DNA of 64,000 nt. Source: Ectopseudomonas oleovorans. Lineage in GTDB: Bacteria; Pseudomonadota; Gammaproteobacteria; Pseudomonadales; Pseudomonadaceae. Under the pieces are notes generated by a model. The model worked only from the letters and a program-made list of their open reading frames with translations. It was not told where the DNA came from and did not search any database. The stretch is from contig NZ_QASO01000124.1 of the NCBI RefSeq assembly GCF_003052605.1, positions 1-64,000 on the forward strand, written 5' to 3'. Below, piece by piece: positions 15,099 through 23,543 of the stretch. A program made the position numbers and the translations under genes. The first letter of the stretch is position 1. The number at the start of each line of letters is the position of its first letter.

Positions 15099-15751
15099 TG
15101 GCTCTGGCGATCTTCGACCTCGACGAAACCCTGATCCACGGTGATTGCGCCAGCCTCTGGACGCAGGAAATGGTCAAGCTCGGATGGGCCGATGGTGAAT
15201 CCTTCATCGCCCACGAGCAGGAGCTGATGCGCCAGTACGCCGCCGGCACCCTAGCCATGGAGGACTACATGGCCTTTACCCTGTCGCCGCTGGTCGGCCG
15301 CACGCCCGAGGAGGTCGCCCATGTGGTCGAGCCCTTCGTCGAGGACGTGATCGAACCGATCTTCTACAGCGACGCCAGCCGCACCCTGGCCGCCCACCGC
15401 GCCGCCGGCGACCGCCTGCTGGTGATCTCCGCCTCGGCGCACTTCCTGGTCAGCGCCATCGCCGAGCGCTTCGGCATCGATGAGGTGCTAGCCATCGACC
15501 TGGAGCTGCAGCACGGCTTCTACAGCGGGCGTACCCAGGGCGTACTGACCTACCGCGAAGGCAAGGTAACACGTCTGCATGCCTGGCTCGCCGAGCAGAG
15601 CGAAAGCCTGGCCGGCGCCAGCTTCTATTCCGACTCGCGCAATGACCTGCCGCTGTTGCGGTTGGTCGACAAGCCCTACGCGGTCAACCCCGACCCGACC
15701 CTGCGCGCCCATGCCGAACAGGCCGGCTGGCCGATTCTCAATTGGCGCTGA
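15098..15751 (+). CDS. HAD-IB (SerB-like) phosphatase
   Basis: 217 residues. HAD motif I is FDLDETLIHGD (D7 nucleophile, D9 acid), motif II is the SASAH segment near 109-113, motif III is the conserved Lys in REGKVTRL, and motif IV is DSRNDLP with metal-binding Asp. This is a phosphomonoesterase pattern, not the phosphonatase (PhnX) pattern. As the last gene of the ABC operon it could remove phosphate from the product of the NPP-type enzyme, making a two-step cytoplasmic pathway (inference). GGGAGG precedes the ATG. Confidence 0.88.
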   Translation: MALAIFDLDETLIHGDCASLWTQEMVKLGWADGESFIAHEQELMRQYAAGTLAMEDYMAFTLSPLVGRTPEEVAHVVEPFVEDVIEPIFYSDASRTLAAHRAAGDRLLVISASAHFLVSAIAERFGIDEVLAIDLELQHGFYSGRTQGVLTYREGKVTRLHAWLAEQSESLAGASFYSDSRNDLPLLRLVDKPYAVNPDPTLRAHAEQAGWPILNWR

Positions 15752-15758
15752 TCCTGCC

Positions 15759-15847
15759 GTAGAGTGCGCCGTGCGCACCGGCGTCCTCTGATACGTGCAG
15801 TCAACCATCAGGGCCCGCTGTTTCAGGGTGCGCACAGCGCGCCCTAC
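15759..15847. repeat. REP pair (GTAGAGTGCGC type), inverted
   Basis: GTAGAGTGCGCCGTGCGCACC on the left is matched by inverted GGTGCGCACAGCGCGCCCTAC on the right. It sits between the convergent HAD phosphatase and LysR genes and could act as a transcription barrier. Confidence 0.75.
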
Positions 15848-15851
15848 CCCG

Positions 15852-16706
15852 TTACGGGCTCATGATCCCTTCGCAGGCCTCGATCAACGCCGCCGCCAGC
15901 TCCCGCGCGTAACCGGGCAACTGGTTGCGCGCATGCAGGGCCACTTCCACCGGCGCCACCGGGGCGAAACCTTCGGCCTCACCCAGTTCGCGGTGTGCGG
16001 CAGTGATCAACCGGCGCGGCAACAGGGTCAGACCCAGCCCGCCTTCGGCAGCGGCGCTGACCCCGAGCAGACTGCTGCTGACATAGGCGATACGCCAGGG
16101 TTTGCCCATGGCATCCAGCGCGTGGGTCATCTCCAGGCGGTACAGGCCGTTGGGCGGGAACACCGCCAGCGGCACCGGGTTGCGCGCCAGCACCGGGCGC
16201 GCTCGGCTGTCGAGCCAGGCCAGCGGTTCGGCCCAACTGGCCAGGCCCTTGGCGCTACCGGCGCGCTGCTTGATCAGCGCCAGGTCCAGCTCACCGGCAT
16301 TGAACGCGCGCCACACGTCATGACTCAGACCACTGGTGATCTCCAGGCGAATGCCCGGATGCGCGTCGGCAAAATCGGCCAGATAAGGCGTCAGGCTGCT
16401 GGCGGCGAAATCGTCCGGCACGCCGAGGCGTATCTCGCCCTCCACCGCGCTCTGCCCCAGAGCGAGCATCGCCTCGTCCATCAGTGCGACGATGCGGTTG
16501 GCATACCCCAGCAGGCGCTCGCCCTCGGTGGTGGTCACCACGTAGCGGCCGCTGCGGTCGAGCAGCTCGGCGCCGAGCTGCTCTTCCAAGCGCCGTACCT
16601 GCTGGCTGACCGTGGACTGCGTCAGATGCAGGCTGGCAGCCGCGCGGGTGAAGCCACCGGTCTGCACCACGGCGAGAAAACTGCGTAACAGCACCGGATC
16701 GAGCAT
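15852..16706 (-). CDS. LysR family transcriptional regulator
   Basis: 284 residues with the LysR winged helix at the N-terminus (LLRSFLAVVQTGGFTRAAASLHLTQSTVSQQVRRLEEQLGAELLDR) and a periplasmic-binding-like effector domain from about 90. I start it at MLDPVLLRSF (16706); in-frame ATGs at 16718 and 16721 and a GTG at 16730 are alternatives. It is divergent from the ureidoglycine aminohydrolase gene, its most likely target. The effector is unknown. Confidence 0.9.
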   Translation of the reverse strand: MLDPVLLRSFLAVVQTGGFTRAAASLHLTQSTVSQQVRRLEEQLGAELLDRSGRYVVTTTEGERLLGYANRIVALMDEAMLALGQSAVEGEIRLGVPDDFAASSLTPYLADFADAHPGIRLEITSGLSHDVWRAFNAGELDLALIKQRAGSAKGLASWAEPLAWLDSRARPVLARNPVPLAVFPPNGLYRLEMTHALDAMGKPWRIAYVSSSLLGVSAAAEGGLGLTLLPRRLITAAHRELGEAEGFAPVAPVEVALHARNQLPGYARELAAALIEACEGIMSP

Positions 16707-16849
16707 GTCGCTACCCATCATGAAGTCCACTGGCAGGCATTCTACTATTTAATTTCCGAATCCAGCCGCGAATTCCTATAGTGCAGGGGAGTCAATTTTC
16801 CGCGCCGGGAGCCATCCCTGCGCCATTCACCCGCCGAGGCAATCTCTCG

Positions 16850-17692
16850 ATGAGCAAATCGCCCTACTACTACGCCCCGCATGGCGGTCATCCAGGTCAG
16901 GAGCAGCTGCTGACCGACCGCGCCATGTTCACCGAAGCCTACGCCGTGATCCCCAAAGGCGTGATGCGTGACATCGTCACCAGCCACCTGCCGTTCTGGG
17001 ACAACATGCGCATGTGGGTCATCGCCCGTCCGCTGACCGGCTTCGCCGAAACCTTCTCGCAGTACATCGTCGAAGTCGGCCCCAACGGCGGCAGCGACAA
17101 GCCCGAGCTGGACCCGACCGCCGAAGGCGTGATCTTCGTCGTCGAAGGCACCTGTGACCTGAGCCTGAACGGCACTCAGCATGCCCTGCGCCCGGGCAGC
17201 TACGCCTTCATCCCGCCAGAAAGCGATTGGTCGCTGCGCAACAACGGCAGCGAAGCCGTGCGTTTTCACTGGCTGCGCAAGGCCTATCAACCAGTCGAAG
17301 GCGTGCCGTATCCGGAAGCCTTCGTCACCCACGAGCAGGACATCGAGCCGATCGTCATGCCCGGCACCGAAGGCCGCTGGAGCACCACGCGCTTCGTCGA
17401 GATCAGCGACATGCGCCATGACATGCACGTCAACATCGTCAATTTCGAGCCGGGTGGCGTGATCCCCTTCGCTGAAACCCACGTCATGGAACACGGCCTG
17501 TACGTGCTCGAAGGCAAGGCGGTGTACCGCCTGAACCAGGACTGGGTCGAAGTGGAAGCCGGCGACTTCATGTGGCTGCGCGCCTTCTGCCCGCAGGCCT
17601 GCTACGCCGGCGGCCCGAGCCGCTTCCGCTACCTGCTGTACAAGGACGTCAACCGCCAGATGCCGCTGACTTTGGGTGGTCTGAAGCGCTGA
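16850..17692 (+). CDS. (S)-ureidoglycine aminohydrolase (bicupin)
   Basis: 280 residues made of two cupin domains. The start MSKSPYYYAPHGGHPGQEQLLTDRA, the first cupin (VEGTCDLSLNG...PGSYAFIPP) and the second cupin (NFEPGGVIPFAETHVMEHGLYVLEGKAVYRLN) match the UGHY/AllE family. The second cupin carries the Mn-binding residues (ETHVMEHG). The enzyme releases ammonia from (S)-ureidoglycine in purine-ring (allantoin) breakdown. No other allantoin gene is in the window. The ATG at 16850 follows GAGG. A LysR gene is divergent. Confidence 0.9.
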   Translation: MSKSPYYYAPHGGHPGQEQLLTDRAMFTEAYAVIPKGVMRDIVTSHLPFWDNMRMWVIARPLTGFAETFSQYIVEVGPNGGSDKPELDPTAEGVIFVVEGTCDLSLNGTQHALRPGSYAFIPPESDWSLRNNGSEAVRFHWLRKAYQPVEGVPYPEAFVTHEQDIEPIVMPGTEGRWSTTRFVEISDMRHDMHVNIVNFEPGGVIPFAETHVMEHGLYVLEGKAVYRLNQDWVEVEAGDFMWLRAFCPQACYAGGPSRFRYLLYKDVNRQMPLTLGGLKR

Positions 17693-17705
17693 GTCCTATC
17701 GCACA

Positions 17706-17728
17706 GTAGGAGCGGCTTCAGCCGCGAA
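17706..17728. repeat. REP unit (GTAGGAGCGG type)
   Basis: Single hairpin of 23 bp beginning GTAGGAGCGGCTTCAGCC and ending GCGAA. A paired version occurs at 29716-29790. Confidence 0.7.
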
Positions 17729-17793
17729 GCTGTCGCCGCTGCGACTGCATGGAAGCAGGATGCCCGAGCCGAAAGCACCTCCCACGGCGCACG

Positions 17794-17829
17794 AATGAAA
17801 AGACCACCCCTAAGGGTGGCCTTTTCATT
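17794..17829. terminator. bidirectional rho-independent terminator
   Basis: A 16-bp stem with one mismatch (AATGAAAAGACCACCC / GGGTGGCCTTTTCATT) and a CTAA loop. T-rich flanks on both strands serve the convergent ureidoglycine aminohydrolase and ahpF genes. Confidence 0.88.
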
Positions 17830-17843
17830 TCTACCGCAACCGA

Positions 17844-19400
17844 TCAGCTATGACGGATCAGGTGATCGAAGGCAGAGAGCGATGCCTTGGCACCTTCGCC
17901 TACGGCAATCACGATCTGCTTGTAGGGCACAGTGGTCACGTCACCGGCGGCGAACACGCCGGGGATGTTGGTGGCGCCCTTGGCGTCGACGATGATCTCG
18001 CCGAAGCGGTTGAGTTCCACCGTGCCTTTCAGCCAGTCGCTGTTGGGCAGCAGACCGATCTGCACGAAGATGCCTTCCAGCTCGACGGTGTGCAGCTCCT
18101 CGGTAGTGCGATCCTTGTACACCAGGCCGTTGACCTTCTGACCGTCGCCCTTGACCTCGGTGGTCTGCGCGCTCTTGATCACGGTCACGTTGGGCAAGCT
18201 ATAGAGCTTCTTCTGCAGCACGGCGTCGGCACGCAGGGTGTCGGCGAACTCCAGCAGGGTCACGTGGGCGACGATGCCGGCCAGGTCGATGGCTGCCTCG
18301 ACGCCGGAGTTACCGCCGCCGATCACCGCCACACGCTTGCCCTTGAACAGCGGGCCGTCGCAGTGCGGGCAGAAGCACACGCCCTTGGCCTTGTATTCCT
18401 GCTCGCCAGGTACACCCATCTCGCGCCAGCGGGCGCCAGTGGAGAGGATCACGGTCTTGGCCTTGAGGGTCGCGCCGTTCTCGAACTTCACTTCGTGCAG
18501 GCCGCCTTCGCTGCTGGCCGGCACCAGAGCCGAAGCGCGCTGCAGGTTCATCACGTCGACTTCGTATTCCTTGACGTGTTCCTCCAGAGCACGCACCAGT
18601 TTCGGGCCTTCGGTTTCCTTGACCGAGATAAAGTTCTCGATGGCCATGGTGTCCAGCACCTGACCGCCGAAGCGCTCGGCGGCAATGGCAGTACGGATAC
18701 CTTTACGCGCGGCGTAGATCGCAGCAGAAGCACCCGCCGGTCCACCGCCGACTACCAGTACATCGAAGGCATCCTTGGCGCTCATCTTCTCAGCGTCGCG
18801 GTTGGCAGCGCCGGTGTCGATCTTGGCAAGGATTTCCTTCACTTCCATACGGCCGGAAGCGAACACCTCGCCGTTCAGGTAGACGCTCGGTACGGCCATT
18901 ATCTGGCGGCGCTCGACTTCTTCCTGGAACAGCGCGCCGTCGATCGACACGTTGCGGATATTGGGGTTGAGCACGGCCATCAGGTTCAGCGCCTGGACCA
19001 CGTCCGGGCAGTTCTGGCAGGACAGCGAGAAGTAGGTTTCGAACTCGAAACGGCCTTCGATGCTCTTGATCTGCTCGATGGTTTCCGCGTCCAGCTTGGA
19101 CGGGTGGCCGCCGACCTGCAGCAGGGCCAGCACCAGCGAGGTGAACTCGTGGCCCATGGGGATACCGGCGAAGACAACGCCGGTGTCTTCACCCGGACGA
19201 TTCAGGGCGAAGGACGGACGGCGGGCATCGTTGCCGTCGGTCTTCAGGGTGATCTTGTCAGTCAGGCTGACGATGTCGTTGAGCAGTCCGAGCAGCTCTT
19301 GCGATTTTTCGCCGTCATCGAGGGAGGCAACGATCTCGAACGGCAGGCTCACCCTTTCCAGGTAGGCCTTCAATTGGTCTTTAAGATTGGCATCCAACAT
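17844..19400 (-). CDS. ahpF: alkyl hydroperoxide reductase subunit F
   Basis: 518-residue flavoprotein that passes electrons from NADH to AhpC. An N-terminal tandem thioredoxin-like domain carries the C128-x2-C131 pair (SCQNC), and the FAD/NADH module has GGGPAGASAA and the C344-x2-C347 redox centre (FCPHC). C-terminal GVFAAGDVT closes the FAD site. I start at the ATG at 19400, which has AGAGG at a workable distance; the upstream ATG at 19412 has none. It lies 153 bp downstream of ahpC, behind a terminator, so the two are probably coexpressed only by read-through or by a separate promoter. Confidence 0.96.
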   Translation of the reverse strand: MLDANLKDQLKAYLERVSLPFEIVASLDDGEKSQELLGLLNDIVSLTDKITLKTDGNDARRPSFALNRPGEDTGVVFAGIPMGHEFTSLVLALLQVGGHPSKLDAETIEQIKSIEGRFEFETYFSLSCQNCPDVVQALNLMAVLNPNIRNVSIDGALFQEEVERRQIMAVPSVYLNGEVFASGRMEVKEILAKIDTGAANRDAEKMSAKDAFDVLVVGGGPAGASAAIYAARKGIRTAIAAERFGGQVLDTMAIENFISVKETEGPKLVRALEEHVKEYEVDVMNLQRASALVPASSEGGLHEVKFENGATLKAKTVILSTGARWREMGVPGEQEYKAKGVCFCPHCDGPLFKGKRVAVIGGGNSGVEAAIDLAGIVAHVTLLEFADTLRADAVLQKKLYSLPNVTVIKSAQTTEVKGDGQKVNGLVYKDRTTEELHTVELEGIFVQIGLLPNSDWLKGTVELNRFGEIIVDAKGATNIPGVFAAGDVTTVPYKQIVIAVGEGAKASLSAFDHLIRHS

Positions 19401-19436
19401 GACGGGAGTCATCCTCTAGCGAATTTCAGATATAAA

Positions 19437-19465
19437 AACGCCCGGGCGGATTGCGCCCGGGCGTT
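19437..19465 (-). terminator. terminator between ahpC and ahpF
   Basis: A perfect 12-bp stem (AACGCCCGGGCG and its complement), five-base loop and TTTTT on the minus strand, lying downstream of ahpC and upstream of ahpF. It would limit read-through into ahpF. Confidence 0.85.
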
Positions 19466-19553
19466 CGGGCACCTGAGGAAGCCCTGTAGGACTTCTTGAG
19501 GCGGAAAACGGGATGGAGTGCAGCGCTTAACGCTGCAAATCCATGTTCGTTTT

Positions 19554-20117
19554 TTAGATCTTGCCGACCAGGTCCAGGGACGGAGCCAGGGTCTTCTCGC
19601 CTTCCTTCCACTTGGCCGGGCAGACTTCACCCGGGTGAGCGGCGGTGTACTGGGCGGCCTTCAGCTTGCGCAGGGTCTCGCCGACGTCGCGGGCGATCTC
19701 GTTGGAGTGGATTTCCACGGTCTTGATCACGCCTTCCGGGTTGATCACGAAGGTGCCGCGCAGGGCCAGACCTTCTTCGTCGATGTGCACGTCGAAGGCA
19801 CGGGTCAGCTGATGGGTCGGATCGCCGATCAGCGGGAACTGAGCCTTGCCAACAGCCGGCGAAGTTTCGTGCCAGACCTTGTGCGAGAAGTGAGTGTCGG
19901 TGGTCACGATGTAGACCTCGGCACCGGCCTTCTGGAACTCGGCGTAGTTGTTGGCAGCGTCTTCGATTTCGGTCGGGCAGTTGAAGGTGAAGGCAGCCGG
20001 CATGAAGATCAGCACGGACCACTTGCCCTTCAAGGACTGCTCGGTGACTTCGATGAACTCGCCAGCGTGGAAAGCGTTGACTTTGAACGGTTGTACCTGA
20101 GTGTTGATGAGGGACAT
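19554..20117 (-). CDS. ahpC: alkyl hydroperoxide reductase subunit C (2-Cys peroxiredoxin)
   Basis: 187 residues. Peroxidatic C47 sits in FTFNCPTE and resolving C166 in GEVCPAKW, with the helical C-terminal tail that closes the decamer. The enzyme reduces hydrogen peroxide, organic peroxides and peroxynitrite using AhpF. Asn instead of the more common Val before the peroxidatic Cys is, as I recall, also found in the P. aeruginosa protein. A site with OxyR spacing lies upstream and a terminator follows the gene. Confidence 0.97.
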   Translation of the reverse strand: MSLINTQVQPFKVNAFHAGEFIEVTEQSLKGKWSVLIFMPAAFTFNCPTEIEDAANNYAEFQKAGAEVYIVTTDTHFSHKVWHETSPAVGKAQFPLIGDPTHQLTRAFDVHIDEEGLALRGTFVINPEGVIKTVEIHSNEIARDVGETLRKLKAAQYTAAHPGEVCPAKWKEGEKTLAPSLDLVGKI

Positions 20118-20166
20118 CTCTGACTCCTTCTGAGGTTTCTGTGAGGGTTTGAAATTTACAGGGCGT

Positions 20167-20231
20167 ATCTTAGCGACCTAACGAAAAAAAGCTTATTGAT
20201 TACGGCCATGATATTGATTGAATGAGCCAAT
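20167..20231 (-). promoter_or_regulatory. candidate OxyR-dependent promoter of ahpC
   Basis: Four tetranucleotides, ATTG, CCAT, ATTG and CAAT, begin at 20195, 20206, 20217 and 20228, each separated by exactly 7 bp. This is the spacing of OxyR sites (ATAG-N7-CTAT-N7-ATAG-N7-CTAT), with 3 of 4 bases matching in every element. On the minus strand TAAGAT (20172-20167) is a likely -10, which places the site next to the -35 region, as at activated OxyR promoters. Confidence 0.6.
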
Positions 20232-20240
20232 CGTTGACCA

Positions 20241-20261
20241 AGCCCGCGCCAGGCGCGGGCT
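20241..20261. terminator. GC-rich hairpin after the quinone oxidoreductase gene
   Basis: AGCCCGCGC - CAG - GCGCGGGCT is a perfect 9-bp stem 12 bp past the minus-strand stop. There is no T run, so it may act as an mRNA 3' end or a weak terminator. Confidence 0.45.
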
Positions 20262-20272
20262 AGAGCTACTGC

Positions 20273-21235
20273 TCAGACAAGATCGGGATCGATAAGCAGC
20301 GCGATTTTACCCGCAACCTGATTACCGGCGAGTGTCTCGAATGCCGCTTCACTGTCTTTGAGGGCAAAACTGCGCTCGAGTTGCGGCTTTAACCGCCCCT
20401 CGGCAAACAGCGGCCAGACCTGTTGCTGCAGATCATGCAACAGGTCGGCCTTGAACGAGTCGTCGCGATTGCGCAGGGTCGAGCCGATCAGTTGAACGCG
20501 CTTGCCCAGCACCAGGGCCAGGTCCAGGGTGGCCTCGCGTCCGCCCATCAAACCAATATTGATCCAACGACCATCACGGGCCAGCAATTCCAGGTTGAGC
20601 GCCGCGTACTGCCCGCCAACCGGATCGAGAATCACATCGAACGGTCCGAAATCACGCAGCGCTTGCAGGTCTTCGCCGCGCAGGGCACCGCCCTGGGCAC
20701 CGAGCGCTTCGCAGTAGGCCAACCGCTCGGCAGAGCCGACGCTGACCCAGCAAGGGCTGCCGAATGCCTTGCACAGCTGGATAGCAGCCGAGCCGACACC
20801 GCTGGCGCCGGCATGCAGCAGGACCTTCTCACCGGGGCGCAGGGCTCCGAGCTGGAACAGATTGAGCCAGGCGGTGGCATAGACCTCGGGCACCACAGCC
20901 GCCTCGACCAGACTCAAGCCTTCTGGCACCGGCATGGCGTGGCGAGCATCGAGCACCACCTCTTCGGCCATGCCACCACCGGCAAGCAGACAGCAGACGC
21001 GATCCCCCACCTGCCAGGTGCTGCCGGCGCCGACTTCAACAACTACCCCGGCGCACTCCAGGCCCAGCGCCTGGCTCGCACCAGGCGGCGGCGGATAAAG
21101 CCCGGCGCGCTGCAACAGGTCAGCCCGGTTGAGCCCAGCGGCAGCCACCTTGACCCGAATCTGCCCCGCGTCACAGGTCTGCGCCGGTTGTTCCAGCCAC
21201 TCTGCACGCCCTTCAACGCCTTGCAATGCCTTCAT
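20273..21235 (-). CDS. NAD(P)H quinone oxidoreductase, zinc-independent MDR family
   Basis: 320 residues in the medium-chain dehydrogenase/reductase family, closest in pattern to QOR/PIG3 proteins: GLNRADLLQRAGLYPPPPGAS near the N-terminus, LGLECAGVVVEVG, and the nucleotide-binding HAGASGVGSAAIQL. There are no structural or catalytic zinc Cys clusters. It probably reduces quinones with NADPH. The ATG at 21235 follows GGAGG. It is divergent from prc with about 130 bp between. Confidence 0.9.
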   Translation of the reverse strand: MKALQGVEGRAEWLEQPAQTCDAGQIRVKVAAAGLNRADLLQRAGLYPPPPGASQALGLECAGVVVEVGAGSTWQVGDRVCCLLAGGGMAEEVVLDARHAMPVPEGLSLVEAAVVPEVYATAWLNLFQLGALRPGEKVLLHAGASGVGSAAIQLCKAFGSPCWVSVGSAERLAYCEALGAQGGALRGEDLQALRDFGPFDVILDPVGGQYAALNLELLARDGRWINIGLMGGREATLDLALVLGKRVQLIGSTLRNRDDSFKADLLHDLQQQVWPLFAEGRLKPQLERSFALKDSEAAFETLAGNQVAGKIALLIDPDLV

Positions 21236-21363
21236 GCTGCCTCCATAGTGCAAGTGAACCGAGCCCAGCGCCGACCGCCGGGCTTTCGCCTAGCGCCAAC
21301 GGAACCTGGCGCCCTCAAATACGGCCTAATATGCGTTATCAACTGCCACTACGTCGAATCAGC

Positions 21364-23445
21364 ATGAAGCGATCTCTTGCAAGCACCGCCCTCGCCCTCG
21401 TACTCGGCTTCAGTGCCCTGCCGCTGGCGGCCAAGACCACCGCAGCGACCAGTTGGGACTATCTGCAGCCGGATCGCGAGCAGGTGATCGCCAGCCTCAA
21501 CGTAGTGGAGCTGCTGCGCCGCCATCACTACAACAAGCCGCCGCTGAACGACGAACGCTCGATTCAGATCTATGACAACTACCTGAAGTTGCTCGATCCA
21601 TCGCGCAGCTATTTCACTGCCGCTGACATCGCCGAATTCAACCAGTGGCGCACCCGCTTCGATGATCTGCTGAAAAGCGGCGACCTCGAACCCGGCTTCA
21701 CCATCTTTCGCCGCCACCTGACCCGCACGGAAGAGCGCCTGAACTATGCGTTGGCGGAACTGGGCAAGGGCGTCGACAAGATCGATTTCAGCATCGATGA
21801 AGAGCTGCAGGTCGATCGCGAGAAAGCGCCCTGGGCCAAAGACCGCGCTGAACTCGATGAACTGTGGCGCAAGCGTGTCAAAGACGAAGTGCTGCGGCTG
21901 AAGATCGCCGGCAAGGAAACCAAGGACATCCAGGAACTGCTGACCAAGCGCTACAAGAACCAGTTGGCGCGCCTCAAGCAGACCCGTGGCGAGGACGTGT
22001 TCCAGACCTACATCAACGCCTTCGCCACCACCTACGACCCGCACACCACTTATCTGTCACCGGATAATGCGGAAAACTTCGACATCAACATGAGCCTGTC
22101 GCTCGAAGGCATCGGCGCCGTCCTGCAAAGCGACAACGAGCATGTCAAGGTGGTGCGCCTGGTGCCTGCCGGCCCAGCTGAAAAGAGCAAGCAGATCGCA
22201 CCGGCCGACAAGATCGTCGGCGTCGCCCAGGGCAATGATGAAATGGTCGACGTGATCGGCTGGCGCCTGGACGAAGTGGTCAAGCTGATTCGCGGCCCGA
22301 AAGGTTCCACCGTGCGCCTGGAAGTGATTCCGGCCAGCAATCCGCCCAGCGACCAGACCAGCAAGGTGGTCACCATCACCCGCGAAGCAGTCAAGCTGGA
22401 AGAGCAAGCTGCCAAGAAGAAGGTTCTGGAGCTCAAGCACGAGGGGCGTGATTACAAGCTCGGCGTCATCGAACTGCCGGCCTTCTACCTCGACTTCAAG
22501 GCCTTCCGCGCTGGCGACCCGAACTACAAGAGCACCACCCGTGACGTCAAACGCCTGCTCGACGAGCTGCAGGCCGAGAAGGTCGACGGCGTGGTCATCG
22601 ACCTGCGCAACAACGGCGGTGGCTCGCTGCAGGAAGCCACCGAACTGATCAGCCTGTTCATCGAACAGGGCCCCACTGTACTGGTGCGCAACGCCGACGG
22701 CCGTGTCGACGTACTCGCCGACGAGAACAAGGGCGTTTACTACAGCGGCCCACTGGCCGTGCTGGTCAACCGCCTGTCCGCCTCGGCCTCGGAAATTTTC
22801 GCCGGCGCCATGCAGGATTATCACCGCGCACTGATTCTCGGCGGCCAGACCTTCGGCAAGGGCACGGTGCAAACTATCCAGCCGCTCAATCACGGCGAGC
22901 TGAAACTGACCCTGGCCAAGTTCTATCGCGTGTCCGGGCAGAGCACCCAGCACCAGGGCGTGACCCCGGACATCACCTACCCGGATGTCATGGACACCAA
23001 GGACATCGGCGAAAGCGCACTGCCCGCTGCCCTGCCCTGGGACAGCATCCGCCCGGCGATCACCCCCGAGCTTGACCCGATCAAACCGTTCCTGAGCGAG
23101 CTCAAGGCCCGTCATGAGCAGCGCACCGCCCAGGATCCGGACTTCGTCTTCACCCGTGAGCGCCTGACCCTGGCCAAGAAGCTGATGGCCGAAACCACCG
23201 TCAGCCTCAACGAGCAGACCCGTCGTGCACGTCAGGCCGAAGTCGAAGCCAAGCAACTGGCACTGGAAAACAACCGCCGCCGGGCCAAGGGCGAAGAGCC
23301 ACTCAAGGAACTGACCAAGGAAGACGAAGAGGCACTGCCAGTCGCCGATGAAAAGAGCACACCGGAAGACGATGCCTACCTGGCAGAGAGCGGACGCATC
23401 CTGCTCGACTACCTGGGCCTGAACCCCTCGCTGGCGCTGCATTGA
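21364..23445 (+). CDS. prc: tail-specific periplasmic protease Prc (S41)
   Basis: 693 residues. A signal peptide (about 1-23) is followed by an N-terminal helical domain, a PDZ domain (about 230-330; LEGIGAVLQSD), the S41 protease core with nucleophile S474 in SASASE and lysine base K499 in TFGKGTVQ, and a C-terminal DUF3340-type region. It degrades periplasmic proteins from their C-termini and, in pseudomonads, affects envelope stress and peptidoglycan hydrolase turnover. No strong Shine-Dalgarno precedes the chosen ATG; an in-frame ATG at 21331 is an alternative. A terminator follows. Confidence 0.95.
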   Translation: MKRSLASTALALVLGFSALPLAAKTTAATSWDYLQPDREQVIASLNVVELLRRHHYNKPPLNDERSIQIYDNYLKLLDPSRSYFTAADIAEFNQWRTRFDDLLKSGDLEPGFTIFRRHLTRTEERLNYALAELGKGVDKIDFSIDEELQVDREKAPWAKDRAELDELWRKRVKDEVLRLKIAGKETKDIQELLTKRYKNQLARLKQTRGEDVFQTYINAFATTYDPHTTYLSPDNAENFDINMSLSLEGIGAVLQSDNEHVKVVRLVPAGPAEKSKQIAPADKIVGVAQGNDEMVDVIGWRLDEVVKLIRGPKGSTVRLEVIPASNPPSDQTSKVVTITREAVKLEEQAAKKKVLELKHEGRDYKLGVIELPAFYLDFKAFRAGDPNYKSTTRDVKRLLDELQAEKVDGVVIDLRNNGGGSLQEATELISLFIEQGPTVLVRNADGRVDVLADENKGVYYSGPLAVLVNRLSASASEIFAGAMQDYHRALILGGQTFGKGTVQTIQPLNHGELKLTLAKFYRVSGQSTQHQGVTPDITYPDVMDTKDIGESALPAALPWDSIRPAITPELDPIKPFLSELKARHEQRTAQDPDFVFTRERLTLAKKLMAETTVSLNEQTRRARQAEVEAKQLALENNRRRAKGEEPLKELTKEDEEALPVADEKSTPEDDAYLAESGRILLDYLGLNPSLALH

Positions 23446-23492
23446 GGCGCTTCAAGCAGCGTCATCAAATCGTCATCGAACTGTCGTGAAAT

Positions 23493-23523
23493 AAAGGGCC
23501 GGTTAAACACCGGCCCTTTCGTT
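23493..23523 (+). terminator. terminator of prc
   Basis: AAAGGGCCGG stem, TTAAACA loop, CCGGCCCTTT, then CGTTT. It separates prc from the EAL-GGDEF gene. Confidence 0.8.
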
Positions 23524-23543
23524 TCCGCCAGATCGAGAACAGC

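Noticed and set aside
10320..15751. A 2-aminoethylphosphonate pathway (phnWX type)
   Set aside because: There is no transaminase gene, and the HAD protein has FDLDETL phosphatase motifs rather than the phosphonatase signature.
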